From Cristatella mucedo (Eukaryota > Bryozoa > Phylactolaemata > Cristatellidae): DNA of 64,000 nt. Of this stretch, positions 12,289 through 22,945 are shown piece after piece. Both the position numbers and the translations under genes were made by a program. The notes beneath the pieces are model-generated. The model did no database searches, had not been told where the DNA came from, and saw only the letters and a program-made list of their open reading frames with translations. The stretch is taken from the NCBI GenBank assembly GCA_009760855.2, contig WPIO01000133.1, positions 250,001 to 314,000 on the forward strand, given 5' to 3'. Positions within the stretch are counted from its first letter, which is position 1. The number at the start of each line of letters is the position of its first letter.

Positions 12289-13136
12289 CTGTGTGGGAGA
12301 CAGCTCCTGATCTTGGATAGCGATCGGCCGCGATGGCTAGGGGTAGAAGCATCCTTCTGAATTAAACTTTTAAAATTAAGGCAGCTGTCGAAAATGACAC
12401 CTAAAGTTTGAGCACGTGGTGATGGTTGCACAAAAACATCACCTACTGGAAGCGCAAAGCCTTTTAATCCATCAACACGCTTAGGGTGTCCTATGAGCAG
12501 CAGTTTGGTTGTATCATCATTAAATTTCAGGAAGTTTTCCGACATCCAGAATCGAATATCGGCATGGCAAGCATTTAGTTTCTTAGTTGATGCAGCAGAT
12601 TCAGATAGTTTGAATGAGAAATTCAATTGAGTATCGTCATCATAAAAGTGATATCCTACTCCACGGGCCTTAATCACCTTTCCCGGAGGTTGTGTATAAA
12701 TGGAGAACAGCAAGGGACCGAGTACACACCCTTGAGTGACTCCACGGGTGACCCTTCTCGTGTGTGAGACCTGACCCCCACACTACACGGATTGAACGCG
12801 ATCAGACAAGTAGGATTTAAACCACGCAAGCGCTTCGTCTGCCAGACCTATCGTTGTTCTCAATCGTTCAAGCAGAACTTCGTGATCAATAGTGTCAAAG
12901 GCAGGGCACAGATCTAGCAGAGCTAGGGTTTTGACATTCCGGTCGTCGTTGCCTCGTAGAATGTCATTGTTTGCACGGAGGAAAGCAGTTTCAGTGGAGT
13001 GCTGCCTCTTGAACCCTGATTGAAACGGTTCTAACGTTTCACTAGTTTCAACATGTTTAACCAGCTGCTTGGCAACAATTTTTTGGAAGAATCTTTGACA
13101 AGAAAGGAAGAAGGAAAACTGGGCCATTGTTAACAA
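12279..13136 (-). pseudogene. LINE-B reverse transcriptase domain (broken)
   Basis: Two frames (12783-13136 and 12279-12713) cover the RT palm. Motif A reads LALLDLCPAFDTIDH, keeping the catalytic Asp. The fingers carry FQSGFKRQHSTETAF. Motif C reads FYDDDTQL where CR1/L2 elements usually have YADDTQL, so both catalytic Asp are present but the preceding Ala is Asp. Motif B (PQG) lies in the broken gap at about 12714-12782. Downstream are MSENFLKFNDDTTKLLLIG and [13 protein letters not shown], both typical of the family. The interruptions make it non-functional. Confidence 0.88.
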
Positions 13137-14053
13137 GGACCTCTATATCTAAGTGAGGCTTTTTAAGTATGGATCGAACGATTGCCGATTTGAAGGACTT
13201 GGGGACAACCCCTTTTCCCAAAGAAGTATTACCAATCTTGATTATCGCTGTGCTATGGTGGTCAGCTACTGAAGACCACAGAGATGAAGGTATCGATCTC
13301 CAGAGATGAGCTAGTTTTGCCAGGCCATATTAAGGTAGCCACATCGCATACGGAAACCTCGGAGAACCTCTTAAGGAAGGTCACACGTTGTGGAAACTCG
13401 GTTGGTTTAGTCAAGCAGGGCTTAATGGAGGCATGAAGGTGCACAGTTTTTTCAGTAAAAAAGGCTGAAACCTTTTCGTCTGAGCCCTAATTATCAGGGG
13501 AATCAAAACTCTCAGCATTGGCCTGTAAATAGTTTACTGTCTCTTAAATCTGTTAAGGGTCCGACCGGTAGGAATTCAGCTTTCGAGTGAAAACCGAAGC
13601 CCTGGCTTTTCTAAGCTTTTGGTTGTAAACTCGAAGGAAGTCTTTGAAATTGACTAGATCAGCATTAGACCCCGATTCTTGATGTTCAGGCCTGCGTTTA
13701 ACCGAGTGCATTTTGAGGAGTTTTTATTGTAAACTGAAAGGAATCTCTGCGACTTTGGACACAGATAGAAGGAACGGGAGCATGCTGGTCAAGAGCACTC
13801 CTGAGTGTCACGTTCATCGCATCAGTGAGGGTATCGAAGCTGCCGGTCAAGTATGGATGCAGATCAAGAAGACCTGCATCACAAACCGATTTCAAAAACT
13901 TGTCTATGTCAATGCTTTGTAAATTAGACAATTTATTAGACATTTTGTTCGTTTGACAAGTTCGACATTACCCTGTACGTTTAAGGGAGCAGGAACAGTA
14001 AACGAGACCGAACAATGATCCGAGAGGGTCAGTGGGCAAACCACAAGGTCAGT

Positions 14054-14914
14054 TCAGAGGACATCCTTAGTGATCACGAGATTTAGAATGTGGCCACTGA
14101 AGTGGGTGGTATGACTAAGGTGTCGGACGAAACCAAAATTCTCCAGATAGTCAGAAAATGAGCGGACCCGGCTGTTGATAGGGTTGTCAACGTGCATATT
14201 GAAGTCTCCTACAATTAGTAACGACCTGTCACTCGCAAATATTTTAGCGAGGAACTCTGAAAACTCCTCTATAAACAAGTTTAGACAGCCAGAAGGAGGC
14301 CGTTTTATCACAACAGTGAGAGGCATTGTTTTTTATGAAGACCTGATTACAACCCATTCAAACGATAACCCATGCACAAAACTGCACATCCTATAGCCTA
14401 ACGATTCACGAACAACAAATGCAACCCAGCCAGCAATCTTTTCAGAACGCATGGACTGATAGAATAAGAACCCGGGTGGAGTGGTCTCAGAAACACAGCT
14501 ACTGGAATAAGGCGTCATCCAAGTTTCGGTAAGCAGAAATGCATCTAGCTTCTCCTGGACCACCTGATCGCGGATAAGTAACCCCTTGGTTTTTAGCGAG
14601 CGGAAATTTAGTAGGCGGAATTTACGAGGCTTTACAACGACTGGGCAACGGTGATGAAGTGGCTTGTATTCACGTCGGCGTGTATCCGGCTTGGCGGACG
14701 CTGTCCCTTTGAATTTGAGTTGGACTTTAGTAACGGCCGCCGGTCGCTGTTTAACAACGTGCTGAGCTACCGCGGTTGGGATACTACCGCAACAAGTAAT
14801 ATTCAGCGCTTTAAACATAGGGTCGTATTTTTGTTTGGCGAGCTGTTGATAGGGCGAACGCAGGATGCTGGAAGGTTCGCATTGGCCCGACGGAGAAGGC
14901 CCGCCGGTAGGCAT
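14054..14914 (-). pseudogene. LINE-B EEP endonuclease domain (broken)
   Basis: Two frames. The first (14333-14914) has RLLNFRSLKTKG (metal-binding Asn in the usual N.RSL motif) and LDAFLLTETWMT, where Glu is the catalytic metal ligand. The second (14054-14326) has IVGDFNMHVD, the catalytic GDFN.H motif, and THFSGHILNLVIT at the C-terminal Asp/His site (usually GH.LDLVIT; here Asp is Asn). A frameshift near 14330 splits them. This identifies the element as an endonuclease-bearing non-LTR retrotransposon. Confidence 0.88.
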
Positions 14915-15207
14915 TGACTAATGGCGAAATCACAGCTTATTCTAAGCAGGTCCTGTTTTGTGTAGAATATCCAAGGACAGCTCATAAATAGTCACAGCGA
15001 AGATAGTAGCGGAATACCTGAATGTATCACGGAGAAATCAGGTAAAGGTCCACACCACGCGAGAAGTCGCCCGAGGCCGCTCTTTAGAGCTGGGAGGAAC
15101 AAACGTAAACATACCAATGTCAACGTATTTTTGGTAAGTAAATCGGGAGTTATAGCCCCTGATAGCAGTTTAGTGCTAGTAGGCTTTCAGCTTCCTGTTG
15201 AGCTTCT

Positions 15208-15375
15208 GAGAACATATATTTTATTTGTATAGCGCCCTAAGAGAAGTTAATCTCTATCCAGGCGCTTCACATATTCCTCGGGGCTCGAGAACAGAACGTC
15301 AGCCAGACCTCGGTTGGGCGAGCACGTTTACCGCTGGACTAAACCAGCTTGGTAGGCTTGCTCTAATCGGGTTTA
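15208..15375 (-). mobile_element. SINE-B copy with LINE-A-like tail
   Basis: Read on the minus strand: a tRNA-like head (AGCTGGTTTAGTCCAGCGG, then GTTCTCGAGCCCCG as B box), then ATATGTGAAGCGCC. The terminal hairpin is AGCGCC..AGAG/CTCT..GGCGCT, then AGGGCGCTATACAAATAAA. The tail is close to the LINE-A 3' end (GCGCC..AGAG..CTCT..AGGGCGCTTTATCAAGT). This suggests SINE-B uses LINE-A reverse transcriptase. It lies about 1.1 kb upstream of the first CD225 gene. Confidence 0.75.
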
Positions 15376-16502
15376 CGCTTTCAGACCGTTATAAGGGCCA
15401 GTCAGACCGTTGACTTCGAAATTGCGTGTCATTGTTTTAAAAATCTACCTGATTTTCAGTTTCAAGTGATGATCTGACGTCCGTTTAGGGTTGAACACCT
15501 TTTACTCACGAAGTTTGCCCAAAAAAGGCGCTTCAGGGACGTCGTATTTAGGGAAAATGTCATATTTTGAGCTCGACGTCCTACTTCCGGTGTAAATATG
15601 TCTCACAAATTAGTTTTAATTAACACGTTCTAGTCGTCTTTCAATAACCAAAACTAGGGATTGCATTTCTATGCTACATTTTTAAAAGGCAAATTGAAAG
15701 ACTCAATGTTTTTCCCCTTTTTTCGGCCATTACCCCCCCCCCCCGATAGCGGGTGCTAGATACTTGCAACCTCCTTTGACTGCCGAATAGACGCCACTAC
15801 GCTACGGATACGGTCTCGCTGTAGCGAGCCCATATTGGCGTTCCTCGTTGCTGCCGCGTTCCGCTACAGTCTGCACCCACTCGCTCGCTCACGCTGCGTC
15901 TGCTGCACCCGCACACAGATCACTAGCCTGCGATTTTGAATAGTCACGCACGAACCACCGGCTCTGGTTGGGCTCTGGCGACGACTAGCGGCCATAGATA
16001 GAGACGCGAGCGTGGGGCGCGAGACCGCTTGACGTTAGCGAAATAGCCGCTACACCAACCGCGTCCGCAACAAAAGGCCACGACCCACGCGTGCCTGCCA
16101 GCCACTCGCAGACGGTCTCAGCGAGCCCCCGAGCTGTCACCGCGTCAGCCCCGCCCTGCCGCCCAGCGGCGACACCTTCGGTGTGCGGCGGCTGTCGGCC
16201 TTCACCACGCCGACGTCGTTCCGCGCTGCGCTGCTCTCCTGACCTTCAGCTCTTATCACCCGTCGCTAGGGGGGTCAGAATCCTCGGCTATCTACGCGTA
16301 CCGGTGGGGGGCGGGTGGGTACAGCTGGAGCGGGTAGAGTCACGCGTGCCACTGGCGTCGGCGCGGACACCTGCTGATACCGAGCCCGGCGCAATTGGCT
16401 GCCTCCGCTGCTACGTGCACCGGGCTCGCTTGCGCTGTACTCGCATTCGGCTCCTCTCCGTACCTCTCACCTCCAACCGAGTATTCCCGGTTGGCAGCAG
16501 AC
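15376..16502 (+). other. 5' flank of the first CD225 gene; poly-C run and sharp GC rise
   Basis: Sequence is AT-rich up to about 15720 and GC-rich from about 15770. At 15733-15743 there is an 11-base poly-C run. Open frames on both strands at 16091-16600 are a by-product of high GC and have no recognisable domain. The promoter must lie here but no clear TATA box or initiator was identified. Confidence 0.35.
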
Positions 16503-17218
16503 ATGAGCGGCGCACCGTACGATAAGGCACCGACGGTGCTAGCGGCTGCGGTGGCGGCAGAGCAGCAACAGCAGCCGGGCGCGACCACCGCTCAGGCGCC
16601 GCCGCCGCCGCCGGCGTACTCGGCCTACGGGCAGGCGACGCCGCACAGCGGCGGCTACCTGCAGTGCGGCCAGCCTCCCCAGTACGTCTACGGGCAGCAG
16701 ACGTACGGTCAGCTGCACGCGCCGGCGGCGTCGCACTACGGTCATCCCGGCGCTGCGCAGGTGAGCTCCGAGAGTGGCCGCACCTGGTGCCGCTCTCGGC
16801 GGCGGTGGCCGCCGCCGAGAGCGGCACGCCTCGGCTCGGCGCTAGCTGCTGCTTGCCGAGGTCACGAGCAGAGGGCCCCAGCGACACAGCTATCGGCGGC
16901 GGCGATTGACTGACCACCTGCCGTTTGCAGGTGGTGAACTCGTCGGCGCTGCTGCTGCTGCCACCGCCGCCGAACAGCTACATCGCCTGGTCCATCGTAT
17001 CGCTCCTCTTCTGCTGCTTCCCGCTCGGCGTCGCCGCCGTCGTCCTGTCACTCGGCGTGAGCAGCGACCACGCGGCTGGTCTGCGCGTGGAAGCGCAGAG
17101 CAAGTCGGCGATCGTGAGGACGCTCAACATCGTCTCCACGGTGCTGGGCTGCGTCATCTACGTCATCGTGGCCGTGACGGTCAGCACCTCTGTCAGGCTC
17201 GCGTACGTGATCGGCTGA
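16503..17218 (+). CDS. CD225/dispanin-family membrane protein, gene 1 (two exons)
   Basis: Coding exons 16503-16760 and 16931-17218 join in phase 0 to give 181 residues. Exon 1 ends ..GCGCAG|GTGAGC; exon 2 follows CCGTTTGCAG|GTG. Residues 1-100 are rich in Pro, Gln, Ala and Tyr, with two PPxY WW-binding motifs (PPAY 36-39, PPQY 58-61). Residues about 102-170 form the CD225 domain: SYIAWSIVSLLFCCFPLG (membrane-associated helix, with Cys114-Cys115 at the pair palmitoylated in IFITM proteins), a basic/polar loop (EAQSKSAIVR), then a second hydrophobic helix (about 153-174). CD225 proteins sit in plasma or endosomal membranes; IFITMs restrict membrane fusion while PRRT-type members act in vesicle fusion. 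Which role applies here cannot be told. The start ATG follows GCAGAC; earlier in-frame start codons at 16395-16500 are not conserved in gene 2. A polyadenylation signal lies at 17490. Confidence 0.9.
16761..16930 (+). other. Intron of CD225 gene 1 with a perfect 19-bp-arm hairpin
   Basis: A 170-base GT-AG intron. At 16787-16827 lies a perfect inverted repeat: left arm 16787-16805, loop TGG, right arm 16809-16827, with key sequence GTGCCGCTCTCGGCGGCGG in the left arm. The transcript would form a very GC-rich stem 26 bases inside the donor site. The intron of gene 2 has no such long stem. Confidence 0.9.
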
Positions 17219-17489
17219 TCGAACACTTGCCAGAGACCGGCTCAGCTCGAGTGAAATGGCTGGGCGCGCGCCAGCGCCGGTTCACTAGCAACGTTGTGGC
17301 CACGGCGGATAGAGTCTGGCCGCAGATTCTGAAAGTGGTAGCTCCGTCTCCGGAGGCGCGATCGTGGGCACGACAAACCCCGACGATTCCGGAGTGCACA
17401 AAAGGGGGCTTACCGAAAGCGTGACGTCGCGCGACTTTATTCGCCTTCGTCGTGCAAGCAGAAGCACGTTTATCCAGCGACTGCTCAAC

Positions 17490-17495
17490 AATAAA
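17490..17495 (+). promoter_or_regulatory. Polyadenylation signal AATAAA of CD225 gene 1
   Basis: Canonical AATAAA (in ACAATAAATGC) 272 bases after the stop codon of CD225 gene 1. Position fits a short 3' UTR. Confidence 0.65.
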
Positions 17496-17749
17496 TGCTA
17501 GCACCTCGATCGCCGTGTCACACGTTCGGTTAGGCGTCGGGCCTAGCTAAGTACGCTGCCACCGTCACCTGTGCGTCTGGTGTTTAACGATCTGCGTTTC
17601 TCATTACACTATCACATGCGTGAAACTTCCGTCGAGTAACGCTAAAGATGAGCTACGCGGGTATCTAGGTATCGGCCTTTCTCTCTGGGCGGCGGCGGCG
17701 GCCATCGGACCATCTGGGGCGTGGCGGCCATCACTGACCAAAAGTGAGT
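17496..17749. other. Spacer at the centre of the inverted CD225 duplication
   Basis: About 250 bases without recognisable gene or repeat. It would be the axis of the tail-to-tail duplication linking 17300-17460 with 17750-17925. Confidence 0.4.
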
Positions 17750-17925
17750 CTGCAAGCGCGATTATGGCAAATAAATTCGCCCAACATCATTCTTTTGGTA
17801 GAGTCCTGTTCGTACACACTGTAATCGCTGGGATTCGCTGCTCAGACGAAAGCTTTTCGGAAACGAAGAATAGCTACTTCCGGAATATGTGGCAATCGTC
17901 CGAAGCGGCAAATGTCCGCCCTCCC
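17750..17925 (-). repeat. Inverted copy of the CD225 gene 1 3' UTR
   Basis: Aligned on the opposite strand, this matches 17300-17460 of the gene 1 3' UTR over about 150 bases with essentially no gaps, at roughly 60-70% by eye. Examples: GCGAATAAAGTCGC against GCAAATAAATTCGC, and CACGCTTTCGGTAAG against CATTCTTTTGGTAGA. With the CD225 remnant at 19475-19645 it makes up the second half of an inverted duplication. Confidence 0.6.
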
Positions 17926-18000
17926 CCTGGACAGGCAATGCCTCGCTCGAGTCACCCTCGGCGTCGCCCGCGCTTGATCGGCAGCTCGGCGCGAGTGCAA

Positions 18001-18095
18001 TAATAATAATAATAATAATAATAATGTACTTGATAAAGCGCCCTCAGAGAACTTAATCTCGCAACATCCAACGGACGCACAGCGCCTCAACCTCG
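18001..18095 (-). mobile_element. LINE-A 3' tail, inverted
   Basis: Begins with (AAT)n (18001-18025), then TACTTGATAAAGCGCCCTCA and GAGAACTTAATCTC, the reverse complement of the LINE-A 3' end. Only the terminal ~70-90 bases inserted, a typical 5'-truncated LINE copy. It sits inside the putative 3' UTR of the inverted CD225 remnant. Confidence 0.85.
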
Positions 18096-18235
18096 AACTC
18101 GAACTCGAAGCTCTAAATTTGAGCTCGAACTCAAACTCGAACTGGTCAAATCAGCTTGCCCTTACTATCTCGCTCACTCTCTCTTCCAGTCTCTTACTAT
18201 TAGCTTTTCCTCTCATATAATATCTCCTTAATTGA

Positions 18236-19345
<1,110 letters not shown>

Positions 19346-19474
19346 GCCTTTTTTCATATTTCTCTCCTTCAATAACAATCTTGCGGCAGGAAAGGTAAAA
19401 GGAAGAAGGTCCACCCCAGGGAAGGCCGAAGCGGTTTCAATGAGCTCCTCAGTCGAGTCGAGAATTTCGCCAGA

Positions 19475-19645
19475 AACTCAGCTCTCGCTGAGCCAGTCAC
19501 TGGCAAACTCGGTAGGCCGATTTCGTACGTAGGACCGACAGCAACGCTGACCGCCACGCCTACGATGACATAAACGCCGAAGCCCAGCACCGTGGAGACC
19601 CGAAAACCTGGAAAAGCCACGCCTCTTTTCTCCGAAACGGATGTC
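19475..19645 (-). pseudogene. Partial CD225 gene copy, inverted and decayed
   Basis: On the minus strand the reading FRVSTVLGFGVYVIVGVAVS matches the second helix of CD225 gene 1 (NIVSTVLGCVIYVIVAVTVS). The preceding K.. segment aligns gaplessly with KSAIVRTL of the loop. After the helix the DNA still matches gene 1 past its stop codon: TTGCCAG.GACTGGCTCAGC against TTGCCAGAGACCGGCTCAGC. Gene 1's TGA is replaced, so the frame runs on to about 19369. The N-terminal Pro-rich part and first membrane helix are missing; a LINE-A insertion begins immediately to the right (about 19665). Confidence 0.8.
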
Positions 19646-19664
19646 CTGCCAGTCTGACCCAAAC

Positions 19665-20650
19665 CTAATCTTTCAGAATTTGAATCAAAGACACTGCGAA
19701 GAGTCGTGGCAGACCAGATGAACTAATATATTGAAACTTCAAACCTTGATGGTAAGTTCGAGTCTGGCTTTAGAGCTGATTACTCCACAGAGTCAGCATT
19801 GCTTCGGGTATACAACGACCTACTCAATAAGATAGCTAAAAGTTGGGCTCATTTAGACAGGGATACCGCATCTAAGTGGGTCCGTGCATTTGTGATAGTC
19901 CGTCTTGACTTGTGTAACTCACTGCTTCTGGTCTGCAGGCATGTGCAATAACGCACTTGCAGCTGGTGCAAAAACTCGGCAGCTAAGCTTGTCTGTCGTG
20001 AGCGGTGCGGTTTTCATTACCACTTCTCGACAACCTGCAGTGACTGCCAGCCAAGCAACGTATGTTCTTCAAGGAGGGTTCTTTCACTCATGCTTAGGTC
20101 CCTTCATTCTTTGGCTCCAGCCTACCTATCAGATCTACTGCCCCACCAGGCTACACGTCGTACCACCCGATTTTCGGAATCGAAGTGTTTACTTAGACCT
20201 CGTACAAACCTCAAATCCTTTGAAGACCGTCTTCGAAGCTCGTATGCTCCTAAAGCCTAAAGCTCACTCCTGATTTTCGTCACGATATTCCTTGATTTCA
20301 CCACATTTATACAGAAATTAAAAACGCACTTTTTTATGACAGCATTTAGTGAGCCCCTGTGATTTGCCTTTATGTGCTTATACGTGCCGACACTGTTGCA
20401 TTGCTGCCACTAACCACACTTGGATGCTGACCCTGTGCATGTCACCCCTAACCATTAGGTTCTTGTTGTCTATGAAGCATGGTGCTGCTCACCATTCGAT
20501 CGCGTTTCTTTTGCAGCAGATGTAACTTGCCTAGAAAGAGATCGTTCTCTGTGGGCGTTTTATCAAGTGTATTAGCGAAAATGTAAAGCGCCTAGAAAGA
20601 GATTAAGTTATCTGAGGGCGCTTTATCAAGTACATTATTATTATTATTAT
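19665..20650 (+). mobile_element. LINE-A copy with internal deletion and doubled 3' end
   Basis: Starts in RT (TGAACTAATATATTGAAACT.. TTCGAGTCTGGCTTTAGAGC), runs to the region before motif A (about 19830), then jumps to the C-terminal part (TTTAGACAGGGATACCGCAT, GCAGCTGGTGCAAAAACTC, TCGTACCACCCGA). The RT catalytic core is missing. The 3' terminal hairpin block occurs twice in tandem (about 20520-20577 and 20578-20640) before a long (ATT)n tail. It abuts the inverted CD225 remnant and may have removed its 5' part. Confidence 0.88.
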
Positions 20651-21180
20651 TATTACTATTTGCTTGCCAACTCTGCCAGGTGGCCATGCTTGAAAATTCC
20701 TTTAATTAGACAGACTAAACATGCTGCTGCACTAGGAAACTGCTTTCCTAATCAGTGATTTCGTGGTACGACTTCAACACGTCATTAAAGTATAGGCGTC
20801 CTCTCAGACAGCGGCCTAAAATTTGGAAAGTTTCATTAAGAAAACTGCCTCTGAAGATGGCCGTCACTTTCAATCAATGTCAAAGACAACCCATTTTATA
20901 ATTACTATTCGCTGCTGCTCCCGAATGATAATGGTTAGGAACCGGCAGTCTTAATTAATGGTCTTGGGGTCCATAAAGCTATGCCGCCGTGTAGTAGCAG
21001 GCAGTCGCTTTCGCTCGAACCTGTGTCGAACGGTCAGAGAGTTGAGCTGCATACTTTGCTCCGGTTGACAGTTCATTCGAGCTTCGGGCAAATGAGATTT
21101 TTCTTTTAGGCCGCGGCGGCTGCTGCAGGAGTTCACACAGTTGTCACGCTCCGTCGCGCTCGAGTAGACTCGTCTGCACT
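20651..21180. other. No recognisable feature
   Basis: Mixed-composition sequence with only short open frames; nothing recognised. Confidence 0.35.
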
Positions 21181-21181
21181 A

Positions 21182-21390
21182 GTAATATTAATAATGCACT
21201 TGATAAAGTGCCCTCAGAGAACTCAGTCTCTTCCTAGGCGCTTTGCATTTGCTGAAATGGAGACGCGATTGGATGGTGAGTAATATCATGCTTGATAAAC
21301 AACATGACTAACATGGTTAGGGGTGACATGCACCGGGTCAGCATGCAAGTGTGGTTAGTGGCAGCATGCAACAGTGTCAGCACACGTGAG
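21182..21390 (-). mobile_element. LINE-A 3' UTR, inverted
   Basis: Starts with an AAT-type tail, then TGCACTTGATAAAGTGCCCTC, GTCTCTTCCTAGGCGCTT and GGTTAGGGGTGACATGC, the inverse of the LINE-A 3' UTR. Similarity ends near 21390, before any coding part. An adjacent frame at 21292-21555 is not a gene. Confidence 0.85.
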
Positions 21391-22401
21391 CTCACAGTGC
21401 ATCGTTGCCTTGCACCACGCCCATCGTGGCTACGTGTTGGCACAAAGAGCAGCCGGCATGGTGGGCGTGTTAGCATCAGAAGTCAAGCACACGTGCTGAG
21501 GGCATGCGACCGTTTGCTGGCTGACATGTTGGGCAAGCCGCGATTAGTAAGCTAAAACTGCTGCTAACACCCCCCCCCCCGTCGGGCTGACCCTATCGAT
21601 AGCGAGCTATCACTGGCTCTATGTACAAACCGGCAAAGGCAGGCGAACTGATAAGAGTCGGCAGAGCACCGGCACGAATGACCATCCACACAGCCACGGC
21701 GGTACACAATCGAGTCGCTGGTCTGTCAAGGCGGTGCCTATACCTTCTATCTATGCTTTTCATCTTTCATCTAGATCCTGAGCCCTTAGCTTCGGCCAGC
21801 GGAGCCGCCTTCGGTCGCCTTTGCTCGCTAAGATCCGAAAGAGCCTCCTTTACAGGCATGGCTGGACTCACACAAATACGGCCCTCCCACGCACGCACGC
21901 ACACACACACACACCATCTGCACAACCGCAGCCACAGTTACCGCCAGCCCTGCAGGCGGCTGCTGCTTCTCAGAGGATACATAGGAGATAGACATAGAGC
22001 CTATGAGTGGACCGGCCTACGTCTCCAAGCAGACGGTGCTTACGTTCTTGAGGACCAGAATGAGGCCATTTCCTGAAAGGGCCGTGACAAGGTGAGCCCA
22101 TTCGCTCGTCCTGGACAAGGCAGCACCGTACTGCAGCTCAACCGTGTGACCGATGTCGGCATACTTCCTGCAACAGCAGGCTAGCTCGAAACGACTCGGA
22201 CAGCACAGCGCGGCGCCACCGATACAACACTATGGAACTATGGATGAGGACTCCTTATCTTGTAGTACGGGCACTGTAGTCCTTATCTTGTAGTACTTGT
22301 GTCAGTCGGCGTTCACATGCGAGGCTGAGTCACCTCCGTTTTATTCATCGCACCTGGACCGCAATTAACGCCGTTGCCAGCTCTTAGCGGCGTAGCTAAG
22401 G
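21391..22401. other. Unassigned, GC-rising stretch with small repeats
   Basis: Holds a 10-base poly-C run (21571-21580), a short (CA)n run (about 21893-21914) and a short tandem duplication in which TCCTTATCTTGTAGTAC occurs at about 22250 and again at 22280. A 151-codon plus frame (21621-22076) has no recognisable domain. Confidence 0.35.
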
Positions 22402-22836
22402 ATGCGGCAGCCAGAGGACGAATTCGCAGCGTTGCAAATTGCGCCGCAAACGCTGCACATTCGTCACAACTTCCGTTTTGGAGTAGAAGCCTCGAGCGGA
22501 ACTCCTTTTGCAGCAGCCGGGAGCGACGCCGCGACAGCTCCTCCTACTTCGACTCCCCCGAAGGATTAGTCTGCGATAGCTCCGGTTCCGGCGTCCGTCG
22601 ACGTGTCAATCGCTCGCGATAGCTACGACTTTCGGTACGACGGAGAGCGAACACGTATCACCTTATCGGCCCGCGCTCTTTCAGCGGAGCTCCGTTCAGC
22701 CGGTCCTGAGCGCCGATCCGTCGCACTATGCCGCGCCATGTCGAGGGCCTGCTTATCCTGCCTGCGGCGAACTGGGAGCGTCCGAACTTCGAACAAAGTC
22801 TTCAAAGAATCTGAGGTTTGTACGAGATGTAGGTAA
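22402..22836 (+). other. Possible decayed coding frame with one internal stop, function unknown
   Basis: From the ATG at 22402 a frame reads 55 codons (MRQPEDEFAALQIAP at the start) to a TAG at 22567, then stays open to 22836 (IARDSYDFRYDGERTRITL). Codon third positions are mixed, composition is protein-like, but no family was recognised. It may be an old exon, transposon ORF or chance. The last ~45 bases overlap a LINE-A relic. Confidence 0.2.
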
Positions 22837-22945
22837 ACAGTTAGATTACGAAAAGCGGGCCGTACCACGCTTAGCCAGATGGGGCAGTAGACCCAGTAGG
22901 TAGGCTGGAGCCAATAAAGGTAGAGAACAAAAAGTATGTGACCTT
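22790..22945 (-). mobile_element. LINE-A C-terminal fragment, inverted
   Basis: Minus-strand reading WLQPTYWVYCPIWLSVVRPA followed by FRNLTVYLHLVQTSDSLKTL matches the LINE-A segment [20 protein letters not shown]. Short, broken at both ends. Confidence 0.8.

Larger units (their letters stand above)
11594..14990 (-). mobile_element. Nearly full-length LINE-B (CR1/L2-type non-LTR retrotransposon), inactive
   Basis: About 3.4 kb read on the minus strand. Parts in order from 5' (right) to 3' (left): an EEP endonuclease, a linker, a reverse transcriptase, and the conserved C-terminal region. The 3' end is near 11594-11640, where TGTATGCATG..CGTCTGTAAC is the reverse of the ACAGACGGAG.TACATACATG terminus shared with the plus-strand LINE-B at 25430-25500. 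The single expected ORF2 is now split into at least eight frames. The 5' limit is set where similarity to other copies and open frame stop (about 14990) and may be slightly longer. It is the most complete LINE-B here and serves as reference for the other copies. Confidence 0.88.

Noticed and set aside
16091-16917. Overlapping plus and minus frames of 144-172 codons around CD225 exon 1
   Set aside because: High GC keeps several frames open; only the frame that splices to the CD225 domain has family support.
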